Below, in pieces: positions 1-7,877 of a DNA stretch of 64,000 nt. Position 1 is the first letter of the stretch. Each line of letters starts with the position of its first letter. The DNA comes from Deminuibacter sp966424055. GTDB lineage: Bacteria; Bacteroidota; Bacteroidia; Chitinophagales; Chitinophagaceae. The translations under genes and the position numbers were made by a program. The stretch lies in NCBI GenBank assembly GCA_966424055.1, contig CBJLMB010000002.1, forward strand, positions 310,001 to 374,000, read 5' to 3'. Below the pieces are notes generated by a model. That model made no database searches and had not been told where the DNA came from. It saw nothing but the letters and a program-made list of their open reading frames with translations.

Positions 1-1
1 C

Positions 2-352
2 TTTGGCAGCTTTCCTGCACATACGGTTTACCTGAATGTAGGTCCCAGGCAGGCGCTGACAGATCTGGTAAAAGCCCTCAGGGATATTCAGCGGCTGATG
101 AAGCTGGATGATGACAATAAACCGCATTTTATCACCGACCCGCATATCGCTATAGCCCGCAAATTACAACCCTGGCAGTACGAAAAAAGCTGGCAGGAAT
201 TTGCCCAGCGGCATTTTACTGCCCGGTTCATGGCTGTCAATATTTTGTTACAGAAAAGAAAGCAGGGCGAAAGGCAGTATGCTACTATTCGCAGCTATGC
301 TTTTCATAATCTTGTTGTGGCCACATCCACACAAGGTGAACTGTTTGTATAA
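2..352 (+). CDS. 2'-5' RNA ligase / 2H phosphoesterase-like protein, C-terminal part
   Basis: The reading frame is open from the left edge of the window, so the N-terminus is missing and 116 residues are visible. The segment FPAHTVYLNVG followed by an L-rich helix and then DPHIAIARKL resembles the second half of the 2'-5' RNA ligase (2H phosphoesterase) fold, in which a strand carries an H-x-T/S catalytic motif. Here the motif reads H-I-A, so the usual hydroxyl residue appears replaced. The family acts on 2',5' or cyclic phosphodiester bonds in RNA or nucleotides, but many members have no known substrate. The first HxT motif would lie outside the window. An ATG at 98 opens the same frame but the homologous strand precedes it, so it is not the true start. 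Family assignment is moderate; function is inferred. Confidence 0.6.
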   Translation, partial: FGSFPAHTVYLNVGPRQALTDLVKALRDIQRLMKLDDDNKPHFITDPHIAIARKLQPWQYEKSWQEFAQRHFTARFMAVNILLQKRKQGERQYATIRSYAFHNLVVATSTQGELFV

Positions 353-578
353 CATTACCGCTACTCCTTAACTCCAGAAAAATAACCTGCTTTTTGAGAT
401 CATGCATGACAAGTCCTGAGTAGAAAATAGCATTCAAGACGCAGAAAACGCAAACGGGATTACCGGATGAACCGGTCAGATCCTGCATGCCGGGCTGATA
501 CCCGGGAAATTGTTTGTAAACCTATGCCAGGCAGGAATGCCCGGCTGGAAGGATCACCATGCCATGCCCTAACAGGTC

Positions 579-1706
579 ATGGAAAAAACTGAAAAGATGC
601 AAAACACTGATAAAAACCCCAATGCCAAACCGTCTCCTGTTAGCAAAGCAGAGGAAGACCAGTATTTAAGAGGACGCGGCGCCCAGATCAATACCCGCAA
701 CCGCTTTCTTAAAACAGAAAGAATAAGGGAGCATATAGAAGCCATTGACGACTGGACCGAACCCAATGTGGCAACACAGTTCCTGGAAGATCAGGCCAAG
801 TCGATTGTCAATAAAGTCGATAGTCCTGATGTAGGTATGTTTTACAGTATGAACCCCTACCAGGGCTGTGAACATGGCTGTATTTACTGTTATGCCCGCA
901 ATGCACACGAATACTGGGGCTACAGCGCAGGGCTGGATTTTGAACGCAAGATCATCGTGAAAAAAAATGCGCCCGAACTGCTGCGCAAATTTTTGATGAA
1001 TCCCAAATGGAACTGTATGCCTATTTCCATCAGCGGTAATACCGATTGTTACCAGCCTGCAGAAAAAAAGTTCAGGCTAACGCGGCAGCTGCTGGAAGTT
1101 TGTCTTGAATTCAACCAACCGGTAGGCATGATCACCAAAAATGCGGGTATTTTAAGAGACAAAGACCTGCTGCAGCAAATGGCCGCCAAAAGGCTGGTGA
1201 GCATACTGGTGTCTATCACTTCCTTTAATGAAGACCTGCGCAGGGTAATGGAACCCCGCACCACCACCGCACAGCAAAGACTGCGCGTGATAAAAGAACT
1301 GAGTGATGCCGGTGTACGTATGGGCGTAATGTTGGGGCCTATGATCCCCGGACTGAATGAACACGAAATGCAGCGCATTATGCAGGCCGCAAGTGAGAAC
1401 GGGGCCAGCTTCTCTGCCTATACTTTTATCCGGCTGAATGGCGCTATCAAGATCATGTTCCATGACTGGCTGTATAAAAACTTTCCCGACCGGGCCGATA
1501 AGGTATGGCATCTTATCGAAAACGGCCATGGCGGCCAGGTGAACGATAGCCGGTGGGGGGTACGCATGCGCGGTGAAGGCCCTATCAGCGACCTGGTGCG
1601 CCAGCAGTTCATCAAATACAATAAGCTATATAAACTGAATGCCGAACGCTGGGAGCTGGATTGTACGCTGTTCAGGCGGCCGGGCGCGCAGGGGCGCCTG
1701 TTTTAA
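579..1706 (+). CDS. PA0069 family radical SAM protein
   Basis: This 375-residue protein has a radical SAM cluster motif C-x3-C-x2-C at Cys97, Cys101 and Cys104 within the context YQGCEHGCIYCYAR, which binds a [4Fe-4S] cluster and S-adenosylmethionine. The surrounding sequence, including ISGNTDCYQPAEK and MLGPMIPGLNEHE, matches the PA0069 family, which is related to spore photoproduct lyase (SplB) but found in non-sporulating bacteria. The reaction is not established for this family. Two in-frame ATGs (579 and 597) could serve as start; the first is used because the extension has normal composition. It stands alone: 226 bp of noncoding sequence without recognisable features precede it and 238 bp separate it from pheT. 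Confidence 0.85.
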   Translation: MEKTEKMQNTDKNPNAKPSPVSKAEEDQYLRGRGAQINTRNRFLKTERIREHIEAIDDWTEPNVATQFLEDQAKSIVNKVDSPDVGMFYSMNPYQGCEHGCIYCYARNAHEYWGYSAGLDFERKIIVKKNAPELLRKFLMNPKWNCMPISISGNTDCYQPAEKKFRLTRQLLEVCLEFNQPVGMITKNAGILRDKDLLQQMAAKRLVSILVSITSFNEDLRRVMEPRTTTAQQRLRVIKELSDAGVRMGVMLGPMIPGLNEHEMQRIMQAASENGASFSAYTFIRLNGAIKIMFHDWLYKNFPDRADKVWHLIENGHGGQVNDSRWGVRMRGEGPISDLVRQQFIKYNKLYKLNAERWELDCTLFRRPGAQGRLF

Positions 1707-1912
1707 AGCCCTTTACTATTTCCAGTGATGTAAGGAACGTTGAAACAGTGGAACAAACCATCCATACCACGGGGCAGAGAGCAGGAAAACATCTGCCCCG
1801 GCCCGGTTTGGCCCGGTTCTCCATCTGCATCCTTTTATACTACCGGATTGCCGTTTGCAACAGGCTTTCAGGGCTATTTTACTATTCATATGCTTTGCTG
1901 AACCGCTTCCGC

Positions 1913-1920
1913 TATATTTG
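1913..1920 (+). promoter_or_regulatory. Putative -7 box (TATATTTG) of pheT
   Basis: TATATTTG fits the Bacteroidota -7 consensus TAnnTTTG and lies 25 bp before the pheT ATG. A TTTG at 1894-1897 is only 15 bp upstream, shorter than the usual spacing, so the -33 element is uncertain. Confidence 0.45.
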
Positions 1921-1944
1921 CAAACTATTTCAAATGAATGTTGC

Positions 1945-4371
1945 ATGACGATTTCTTATAATTGGTTAAGTGAGTACCTGCCTGAAAAAATTGAAGCGGA
2001 AAGATTATCCAGGATCCTTACCAGCATCGGGCTGGAAGTGGAAAGCCTGGAAAAATACGAACGTATTAAAGGCGGTTTGAAAGGCCTGGTGGTAGGAGAG
2101 GTGATAGAATGCGAACCGCATCCCAATGCCGATAAACTGAAGATAACAAAGGTAAGCACCGGTGGTACAGAACTACTGCAGATCGTTTGCGGTGCACCTA
2201 ATGTTGCCGCCGGACAAAAAGTAATTGTTGCCACCGTTGGTTCCACTATTTATCCGCTGAACGGTGAACCGCTTACCATGAAACTGGCCAAGATCCGTGG
2301 GGTGGAAAGCCAGGGCATGATCTGCGCAGAAGATGAAATAGGTTTAGGCAGTAGTCATGATGGTATACTGGTATTGCCTGTCCAGCTCAGAGTAGGCTCA
2401 CCGGTAGCAGAGCATTTTCAGCCTTATGAAGATATGGTGTACGAAATAGGCTTAACACCCAACCGGATGGATGCAATGAGCCACTATGGTGTGGCAAGGG
2501 ATGTTTGCGCCTATTTAACCCATCACAATAAAAAAGAAGCGAAGCCCAAAAATCCGTTTCCTTCCACCTTTAAGCCTGATCATGGCGGCCAGCCCATACA
2601 GGTAAGCATTGAAAATACTGTCGCCTGCCAGCGGTATGCCGGTGTAAGCATTAAGGGCGTTACTGTACAGGAATCACCCCAATGGCTGAAAGACAGGCTG
2701 CTGTCTATCGGCATTCGATCTATTAACAATATTGTTGATATAACCAATTTTATCCTGCACGAAACCGGCCAGCCGCTGCATGCATTCGATGCAGATGCCA
2801 TTAAGGGAAACCAGGTGGTGGTGAAAAACCTGCCCGAAGGCACTCCTTTTATTACGCTGGACGAAAAAGAACGCAAGCTGAGCAGTGAAGACCTGATGAT
2901 CTGCAATGCCGAAGACGGTATGTGTATTGCCGGTGTTTTTGGCGGCCTGCACAGCGGGGTAAAAAACAGTACCACCCATATTTTCCTGGAAAGCGCCTGG
3001 TTTAACCCGGTTAATATCCGCAAAACATCTTTCCGGCATGGCCTGCGTACAGATGCAGCAACACGTTTTGAGAAAGGTGTAGATATTTCCAATACGGTGA
3101 ATGTGCTGAAAAGAGCCGCCCTGCTGATCAGGGAAATTGCCGGCGGTGAAATTGTTTCTGATATCATCGATATATACCCGCATCCGCAGGATAAAAAGCA
3201 GGTAGCACTGAAATATCACTACCTGAAAAAACTGAGTGGTAAAAATTATCATCCCGATGCGGTAAAAAGAATATTGACCAGCCTGGGCTTTGAAATTGTA
3301 AAAGAAGGGATGGATGAATTGTGGGTAGCTGTTCCCTATAGCAAACCCGATATCAGTTTGCCGGCAGATATCGTAGAAGAAATACTGCGTATCGATGGCC
3401 TGGATAATATTGATATTCCCGCATCCATCACCATTACACCGGCTGTTGAAGAGCTGGGTTATAAAGAAGCATTACGTGAAAAGCTCGGCGGCTACCTGGT
3501 AGGCAAGGGCTTTCATGAAATACTCACCAATTCTATCACCAACAGTAAATATTTCAGTGAGGCGGTATTATCACACACGGTAAAAATGATCAATAACCTG
3601 AGCGCTGAGCTGGATGTGCTGCGGCCTTCCATGCTCGAAACAGGTTTGGAATCTATTGCCTATAATGTAAACCGCAAAAACAGCAACCTGCTGTTTTATG
3701 AACTGGGTAAAACTTACCGGCAAAAAGCGGCAGGCGAGTATACTGAAACAGAGCATTTCTGTCTTTACCTTACCGGCCAGTTCAGGGAAAACAGCTGGCA
3801 AGCAAAAAGCCAGCCTGTTAATTTCTACCATGCCAAAGGTCAGCTGGAGGCATTGCTGCGTGTTGCCGGGATAACTGCTCCTGTATTCACAAAAAGAGAA
3901 ACGGAAGATGGTTCCCTGGTACTGGATGTACTACACGATAAAAAGCCCCTCGCTTCCCTGGCTGAAGTGTCTAAAAAGCAATTGCAGTTATTCGATATCC
4001 GGCAACCGGTTTATTTTATTGATATCGATTTTGCCCAGCTGCTGAAGCTCACACAACAGAAAAAAATACTGTACAGCGAAGTGCCGCGTTTCCCTGCAGT
4101 ACAGCGGGATATCGCTGTGGTAGTGCCGCGAACCACCACTTACGAAATGCTGGAAACCGTTATTCACAAAGCCAGGCTCCCCAGGTTGCAGCAACTGCGG
4201 CTGTTCGATATTTTTGAAAGCGATAAACTGGGCGCCGATAAAAAATCAATGGCTATTAACCTTACCTTCCTGGATGAAGAAAAGACGCTGACTGATAAGG
4301 AGGTAGACAATATGGTTAATAAGATCATTACCGGGTTCGAGAAAGAACTGGGCGCAGAGATCAGAAAATAA
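1945..4371 (+). CDS. pheT: Phenylalanine--tRNA ligase beta subunit
   Basis: The 808-residue product is the beta chain of the alpha2-beta2 phenylalanyl-tRNA synthetase, which charges tRNA-Phe in the cytoplasm. Domains in order: an N-terminal region beginning MTISYNWL; an EMAP/OB-type tRNA-binding domain at about 40-150 (GEVIECEPHPNADKLKI); the B3/B4 editing domain in the 200s-380s; B5 near 400-470; the catalytic-like core; and a ferredoxin-fold anticodon-binding domain over the last ~95 residues (RFPAVQRDIAVVV). The frame is open back to 1855, but the conserved N-terminus and the TATATTTG box both place the start at 1945. pheS is not adjacent. A small coiled-coil gene and zapA follow closely and may be co-transcribed. 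Confidence 0.97.
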   Translation: MTISYNWLSEYLPEKIEAERLSRILTSIGLEVESLEKYERIKGGLKGLVVGEVIECEPHPNADKLKITKVSTGGTELLQIVCGAPNVAAGQKVIVATVGSTIYPLNGEPLTMKLAKIRGVESQGMICAEDEIGLGSSHDGILVLPVQLRVGSPVAEHFQPYEDMVYEIGLTPNRMDAMSHYGVARDVCAYLTHHNKKEAKPKNPFPSTFKPDHGGQPIQVSIENTVACQRYAGVSIKGVTVQESPQWLKDRLLSIGIRSINNIVDITNFILHETGQPLHAFDADAIKGNQVVVKNLPEGTPFITLDEKERKLSSEDLMICNAEDGMCIAGVFGGLHSGVKNSTTHIFLESAWFNPVNIRKTSFRHGLRTDAATRFEKGVDISNTVNVLKRAALLIREIAGGEIVSDIIDIYPHPQDKKQVALKYHYLKKLSGKNYHPDAVKRILTSLGFEIVKEGMDELWVAVPYSKPDISLPADIVEEILRIDGLDNIDIPASITITPAVEELGYKEALREKLGGYLVGKGFHEILTNSITNSKYFSEAVLSHTVKMINNLSAELDVLRPSMLETGLESIAYNVNRKNSNLLFYELGKTYRQKAAGEYTETEHFCLYLTGQFRENSWQAKSQPVNFYHAKGQLEALLRVAGITAPVFTKRETEDGSLVLDVLHDKKPLASLAEVSKKQLQLFDIRQPVYFIDIDFAQLLKLTQQKKILYSEVPRFPAVQRDIAVVVPRTTTYEMLETVIHKARLPRLQQLRLFDIFESDKLGADKKSMAINLTFLDEEKTLTDKEVDNMVNKIITGFEKELGAEIRK

Positions 4372-4424
4372 ATTCTTAATACCAGGCAGGTTGGCAAACA
4401 TCTTGCACATTATAGCAAAAAACA

Positions 4425-4712
4425 ATGGCAGACCTGGACATACAGTTGAAAAATATTCAGGAAAAGCTACAGCAGCTGCTGCGGCAGTACCAGGTTTTGC
4501 AAAAGGAAAACCTGCAGCTGAAAGAAACACTGCAACAGGCCCGTTTAGCCTATGTTGATAAAGATGAAAAACTGAAACAGGTACAGGAGCAGCTCGATGT
4601 ACTGCAGCTCAGTTCATCTAACAGAAGCGCCGCTGAACGCAAGGCGCTGGAAAAAAGGATCGATTCTTATCTGAAAGAAATAGAAAAATGTTTATCGCTG
4701 CTTAACGCCTGA
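4425..4712 (+). CDS. Small coiled-coil protein upstream of zapA
   Basis: The 95-residue product is almost entirely predicted coiled coil, rich in Gln, Leu, Lys and Glu, with leucine heptads from about residue 5 to 60 and again near 70-92. There is no signal peptide or membrane segment. It ends 4 bp before the zapA start and is probably translated with it. The position next to a ZapA gene suggests a cell-division role of the ZapB or FtsL-like helper kind, but no family motif confirms this. The product is best treated as a conserved hypothetical protein; the division link is inference from context. Confidence 0.75.
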   Translation: MADLDIQLKNIQEKLQQLLRQYQVLQKENLQLKETLQQARLAYVDKDEKLKQVQEQLDVLQLSSSNRSAAERKALEKRIDSYLKEIEKCLSLLNA

Positions 4713-4716
4713 TCGT

Positions 4717-5013
4717 ATGTCTGAACTGATACCCGTTAATATCATTATTGGCGACAGAAGCTACCGCCTCAAAATTGAGCCCAAAGATGAGGAGCTAGTA
4801 CGCAAAACCATTAAACTAATCAATGATAAGATCATTGAGTTTAAAACCAATTTTGCAGGGAAAGACATGCAGGATTATATTGCCATGGTGCTTATCTGGT
4901 TTGCCACTGAGCAAAACAAAGCCGGTAATGAGCTGATCCGGACACAGGAAACCTCTGTAAAATTAGCCGCCATCGAATCACTACTCGATAAATCTCTGGG
5001 CAATGCCCAATAA
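4717..5013 (+). CDS. zapA: Cell division protein ZapA
   Basis: The 98-residue product matches ZapA: an N-terminal beta strand segment (VNIIIGDRSYRLKI), then a helix with EELVRKTIKLINDKI, and the DYIAMVLIWFA helix, followed by a C-terminal coiled coil. ZapA binds FtsZ filaments and promotes their bundling at the division ring. Length is normal for the family. It follows the small coiled-coil gene by 4 bp and is followed by a strong terminator, so it ends the pheT-side transcription unit. Confidence 0.9.
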   Translation: MSELIPVNIIIGDRSYRLKIEPKDEELVRKTIKLINDKIIEFKTNFAGKDMQDYIAMVLIWFATEQNKAGNELIRTQETSVKLAAIESLLDKSLGNAQ

Positions 5014-5022
5014 CATAAAAAA

Positions 5023-5047
5023 CCCGGTAAAATTTTACCGGGCTTTT
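5023..5047 (+). terminator. Intrinsic terminator after zapA
   Basis: A perfect 10-bp inverted repeat (CCCGGTAAAA with its complement, 5023-5042) is followed by CTTTTTAT. It lies 9 bp after the zapA stop codon. Confidence 0.9.
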
Positions 5048-5049
5048 TA

Positions 5050-5352
5050 TTTGTAACGTTCTCTTTCAAACGTCGAATGAGAGTTTTCGGATCAAAAACG
5101 GGTCTGCTTATTATGCCAATATTAATGCCAGATTATTTGGTATGCCTAATAAATTGATATTCAATAAAACCTTCCTTCCCGGATCCGCTTATTTTCCCGA
5201 TAATGGAATTTTAATTCCTAAATTTGGAAACATTGTCTTTCTGCAAATGTGACTTGCTTTAGCTATCTTCGCGGCTTACCTCCCACTCATTACTAAATCA
5301 ATGAGATACAAACAGGGATATACGATATTGAATCAATTAAAATGCCATAAGC
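5050..5352 (+). other. Gene-free interval between zapA and rny
   Basis: About 300 bp hold no credible ORF. The stretch is AT-rich with GC islands (CCCGGATCCGC near 5180). TATCTTCG at 5265-5272 fits the Bacteroidota -7 box variant TAnnTTCG and would start rny with a leader of about 75 nt; a perfect TTG -33 element is not present. A small noncoding RNA (for example a 6S-like RNA, which in other phyla sits beside zapA) cannot be excluded or shown by eye. Confidence 0.4.
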
Positions 5353-6924
5353 ATGGATCAAACAGGTTTTATGATGTATATAATAATTGGTGTAATTGCG
5401 CTTGCCGCGGGAATTATAGCGGGTAAATTCATTTTTGCCAAAAACACAAAAAAACAGATTGAAGACGCAGAGGCCCAGGCTCAAACCATACTGAAGGAAG
5501 CAGAGATCAGGTCTGAAACCATTAAAAAGGAAAAACAACTCGAAGCAAAAGAAAAATTTGTACAACTTAAAGCAGAGCATGACAAAGAGGTTTTAGAAAG
5601 AAATAAAAAACTGAGTGAAGCCGAGAACCGTGTTAAGCAAAAAGAAATTGCGATTAACCAGAAAGAAACTGCTTTAGACAAGCAGATGAAGGAAAATGAG
5701 GCGATCAAGGAAAACCTGAACCGCCAGATTGAAGTGGTCAGCCACAAACGCACCGAACTGGAAAAGCACCAGGAAGAGCATATCCGCCGCCTGGAAAAAA
5801 TTGCCGGTCTTACCGCCGATGAAGCCAAAGCCCAGCTGGTAGAAAGCCTGAAGCAGGAAGCCCATACACAGGCTCTCAGCCTGCAGCAGGAAATTATTGA
5901 AGAGGCCAAACAGAAAGCCAATAAAGAAGCCCGGAAAGTTATTATCCAGTCTATCCAGCGTACTGCTGCCGAGCAAACCATCGAAAATACGGTTACCGTA
6001 TTTAACCTGGAAAGCGACGAGATCAAAGGACAGATCATCGGCCGTGAAGGGCGTAATATCCGTGCCATTGAGGCGGCAACTGGTGTTGACCTGATCGTGG
6101 ATGATACGCCTGAAGCCATTGTGCTGTCTTCATTCGACCCATTGAGAAGAGAAATTGCCCGCCTTTCCCTGCAGCGCCTGGTAGCCGATGGCCGTATCCA
6201 CCCCGCCCGTATCGAGGAAGTGGTGGAGAAAACCCGGAAACAGCTGGAAGAACAGGTAATGGAAATAGGAGAGCGTACCGTGATCGAACTGGGTATACAC
6301 GGCTTACACAAAGAGCTGGTTCGTATTGTAGGTAAAATGCGTTTCCGTTCTTCCTATGGTCAAAACCTGCTGATGCATAGCCGGGAAGTGGCCAATTTAT
6401 GCGGTATCATGGCTGCCGAACTGGGTATGAACCCCAAGCTGGCCAAACGTGCCGGCCTGCTGCACGATATAGGTAAAGTGCCCGATGAAGAAACCGAACT
6501 GAGCCATGCGCTGTTAGGCGCCAAACTGGCGGAAAAATATGGTGAAAACCCGGCGGTGGTAAATGCCATCGGCGCCCACCACGACGAAATGGAGATGCAA
6601 TATGTTATTTCCCCCATTGTACAGGCCTGCGACGCCATCAGCGGTGCCCGCCCCGGTGCAAGAAGGGAAATTATGCAGCAGTACCTGCAGCGTATCAAAG
6701 ACCTGGAAAACCTGGCTATGGGTTACCAGGGGGTTGAAAAAGCCTATGCTATCCAGGCCGGCCGTGAGCTGCGCGTAATCGTGGAAGCTGAAAAAGTAAC
6801 CGATACCGACAGCGATAAACTGAGCTTTGAAATTGCCCAGAAAATCCAGACAGAAATGACTTATCCCGGCCAGATCAAAGTAACCGTGATAAGGGAAAAA
6901 AGAGCTGTGAACGTAGCCAGGTAA
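5353..6924 (+). CDS. rny: Ribonuclease Y
   Basis: This 523-residue endoribonuclease initiates mRNA decay at the membrane. A single N-terminal transmembrane helix (about 7-27) is followed by a long charged coiled coil to about residue 190, a KH RNA-binding domain with the G-x-x-G loop in IIGREGRNIRA, and an HD phosphohydrolase domain with the metal-binding His371-Asp372 pair in AGLLHDIGK. Length and order match the family. It is a single-gene transcription unit: a TATCTTCG box precedes it and a terminator follows 21 bp after its stop. Confidence 0.97.
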   Translation: MDQTGFMMYIIIGVIALAAGIIAGKFIFAKNTKKQIEDAEAQAQTILKEAEIRSETIKKEKQLEAKEKFVQLKAEHDKEVLERNKKLSEAENRVKQKEIAINQKETALDKQMKENEAIKENLNRQIEVVSHKRTELEKHQEEHIRRLEKIAGLTADEAKAQLVESLKQEAHTQALSLQQEIIEEAKQKANKEARKVIIQSIQRTAAEQTIENTVTVFNLESDEIKGQIIGREGRNIRAIEAATGVDLIVDDTPEAIVLSSFDPLRREIARLSLQRLVADGRIHPARIEEVVEKTRKQLEEQVMEIGERTVIELGIHGLHKELVRIVGKMRFRSSYGQNLLMHSREVANLCGIMAAELGMNPKLAKRAGLLHDIGKVPDEETELSHALLGAKLAEKYGENPAVVNAIGAHHDEMEMQYVISPIVQACDAISGARPGARREIMQQYLQRIKDLENLAMGYQGVEKAYAIQAGRELRVIVEAEKVTDTDSDKLSFEIAQKIQTEMTYPGQIKVTVIREKRAVNVAR

Positions 6925-6945
6925 GCGGTAATAAATACCTTATTT

Positions 6946-6987
6946 AATTCCGGATAGGGGTTTTCCCAAATCCGGAATTATTTTTTT
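6946..6987 (+). terminator. Intrinsic terminator after rny
   Basis: A 9-bp stem (AATTCCGGA at 6946-6954 with its complement at 6971-6979) is followed by a run of eight T residues interrupted by nothing but one A. Confidence 0.85.
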
Positions 6988-7061
6988 AGCGTTTTAAAAC
7001 CATTTCAATTATTATTTGGACCGGCTTTTTGAAGCAAAAAATGGGAATTTCTTCTGTAAAA

Positions 7062-7093
7062 TTTGGAATTTCCTGTAATGCTGATTACCTTTG
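7062..7093 (+). promoter_or_regulatory. Bacteroidota-type promoter of rplS
   Basis: TTTG at 7062-7065, then 20 bp, then TACCTTTG at 7086-7093 match the TTTG / TAnnTTTG promoter. The expected start of transcription near 7100 leaves a short leader before the ATG at 7115. Confidence 0.8.
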
Positions 7094-7114
7094 CCGTCCT
7101 TAAATTTTTAAGCC

Positions 7115-7465
7115 ATGAACGCAGCAGTTCAATTTGTGCACGAGCAACTGACAGCCAAAAAAGAATATCCCAAGTTTAAGTCCGGTGACAATGTTACCGT
7201 TAACTATAAAATTGTGGAAGGCGGAAAAGAGCGTATCCAGAGCTTCCGTGGCGATGTGTTGAAAATCCAGGGAAATGGCTCTACTGCCACTTTCACTGTT
7301 CGTAAAATATCTGATGGCGTTGGCGTAGAAAGGGTTTTTCCCTTTTTCTCACCCAATATCGACTCTATCCAGCTGAATAAAGTGGGTAAAGTTCGTCGTG
7401 CCAAGCTGTACTACCTGCGTGAGCGCAGTGGTAAAAGCGCCAGGATTAAAGAAAAACGCATCTAA
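7115..7465 (+). CDS. rplS: Large ribosomal subunit protein bL19
   Basis: The 116-residue protein is bL19, located at the interface of the ribosomal subunits. Diagnostic segments are KFKSGDNVTVNYKI, the RIQSFRGDVL strand and the C-terminal KVGKVRRAKLYYLR signature. Length is typical. It is transcribed alone from a clear promoter and ends in a terminator 31 bp after the stop codon, unlike species where it is in an operon with trmD and rimM. Confidence 0.97.
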   Translation: MNAAVQFVHEQLTAKKEYPKFKSGDNVTVNYKIVEGGKERIQSFRGDVLKIQGNGSTATFTVRKISDGVGVERVFPFFSPNIDSIQLNKVGKVRRAKLYYLRERSGKSARIKEKRI

Positions 7466-7496
7466 GTATACCTCGTGCTACAATTTATTTTTGAAG

Positions 7497-7530
7497 GCGG
7501 AAGTTTGTTTCGGTAAACTTCCGCTTTTTT
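7497..7530 (+). terminator. Intrinsic terminator after rplS
   Basis: A perfect 10-bp stem (GCGGAAGTTT at 7497-7506 with its complement at 7515-7524) with an 8-nt loop is followed by T6. Confidence 0.9.
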
Positions 7531-7555
7531 ATTCCGTCTTAAGGAAACAAAATGA

Positions 7556-7584
7556 TTGTAGCAATAAATTTATGAATAACTTTG
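7556..7584 (+). promoter_or_regulatory. Promoter of tatA
   Basis: TTG at 7556-7558, 18 bp spacer and TAACTTTG at 7577-7584 match the phylum consensus, 25 bp before the tatA ATG. Confidence 0.7.
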
Positions 7585-7609
7585 TTTTTCACACTTCAAA
7601 CAAAATGAT

Positions 7610-7846
7610 ATGGGTAATCTAGGTTTCCAGGAAATTTTACTGATTGCTTTAGTGGTGCTGGTGTTATTTGGAGGTCGCAAAATACCTGAATTCATGAGAG
7701 GACTGGGTCGTGGTATCCGCGAATTCAACGATGCAAAAACGAACGTGAAAAGAGAATTAGAGGAAGGAATGAAAGAGAAAGACCAGCAACCGGTTCAGCC
7801 TGCACAGGCCGCACAAACAACGAGCACAACTACAACGCAGCAGTAA
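7610..7846 (+). CDS. tatA: Sec-independent protein translocase TatA/TatE family
   Basis: The 78-residue protein has the TatA layout: a short N-terminal membrane helix (ILLIALVVLVLFG), the FGGRKIPEFMRGLG hinge, an amphipathic helix (GIREFNDAKTNVKRELEE), and a low-complexity Gln/Thr tail. TatA oligomers form the passage for folded twin-arginine substrates across the inner membrane. tatC is not nearby. gatA begins 31 bp downstream without a terminator between, so the two are probably co-transcribed. A twin-arginine substrate of this window is the DUF1501 protein at 23.7-25.3 kb. Confidence 0.93.
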   Translation: MGNLGFQEILLIALVVLVLFGGRKIPEFMRGLGRGIREFNDAKTNVKRELEEGMKEKDQQPVQPAQAAQTTSTTTTQQ

Positions 7847-7877
7847 TTTTCTTATCCCCCAAAATTTGTATTAGCCT

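Noticed and set aside
5481..6311. 276-residue minus-strand ORF within rny
   Set aside because: Serine/leucine/arginine-rich shadow of the rny coiled coil; the sense strand is a clear RNase Y.
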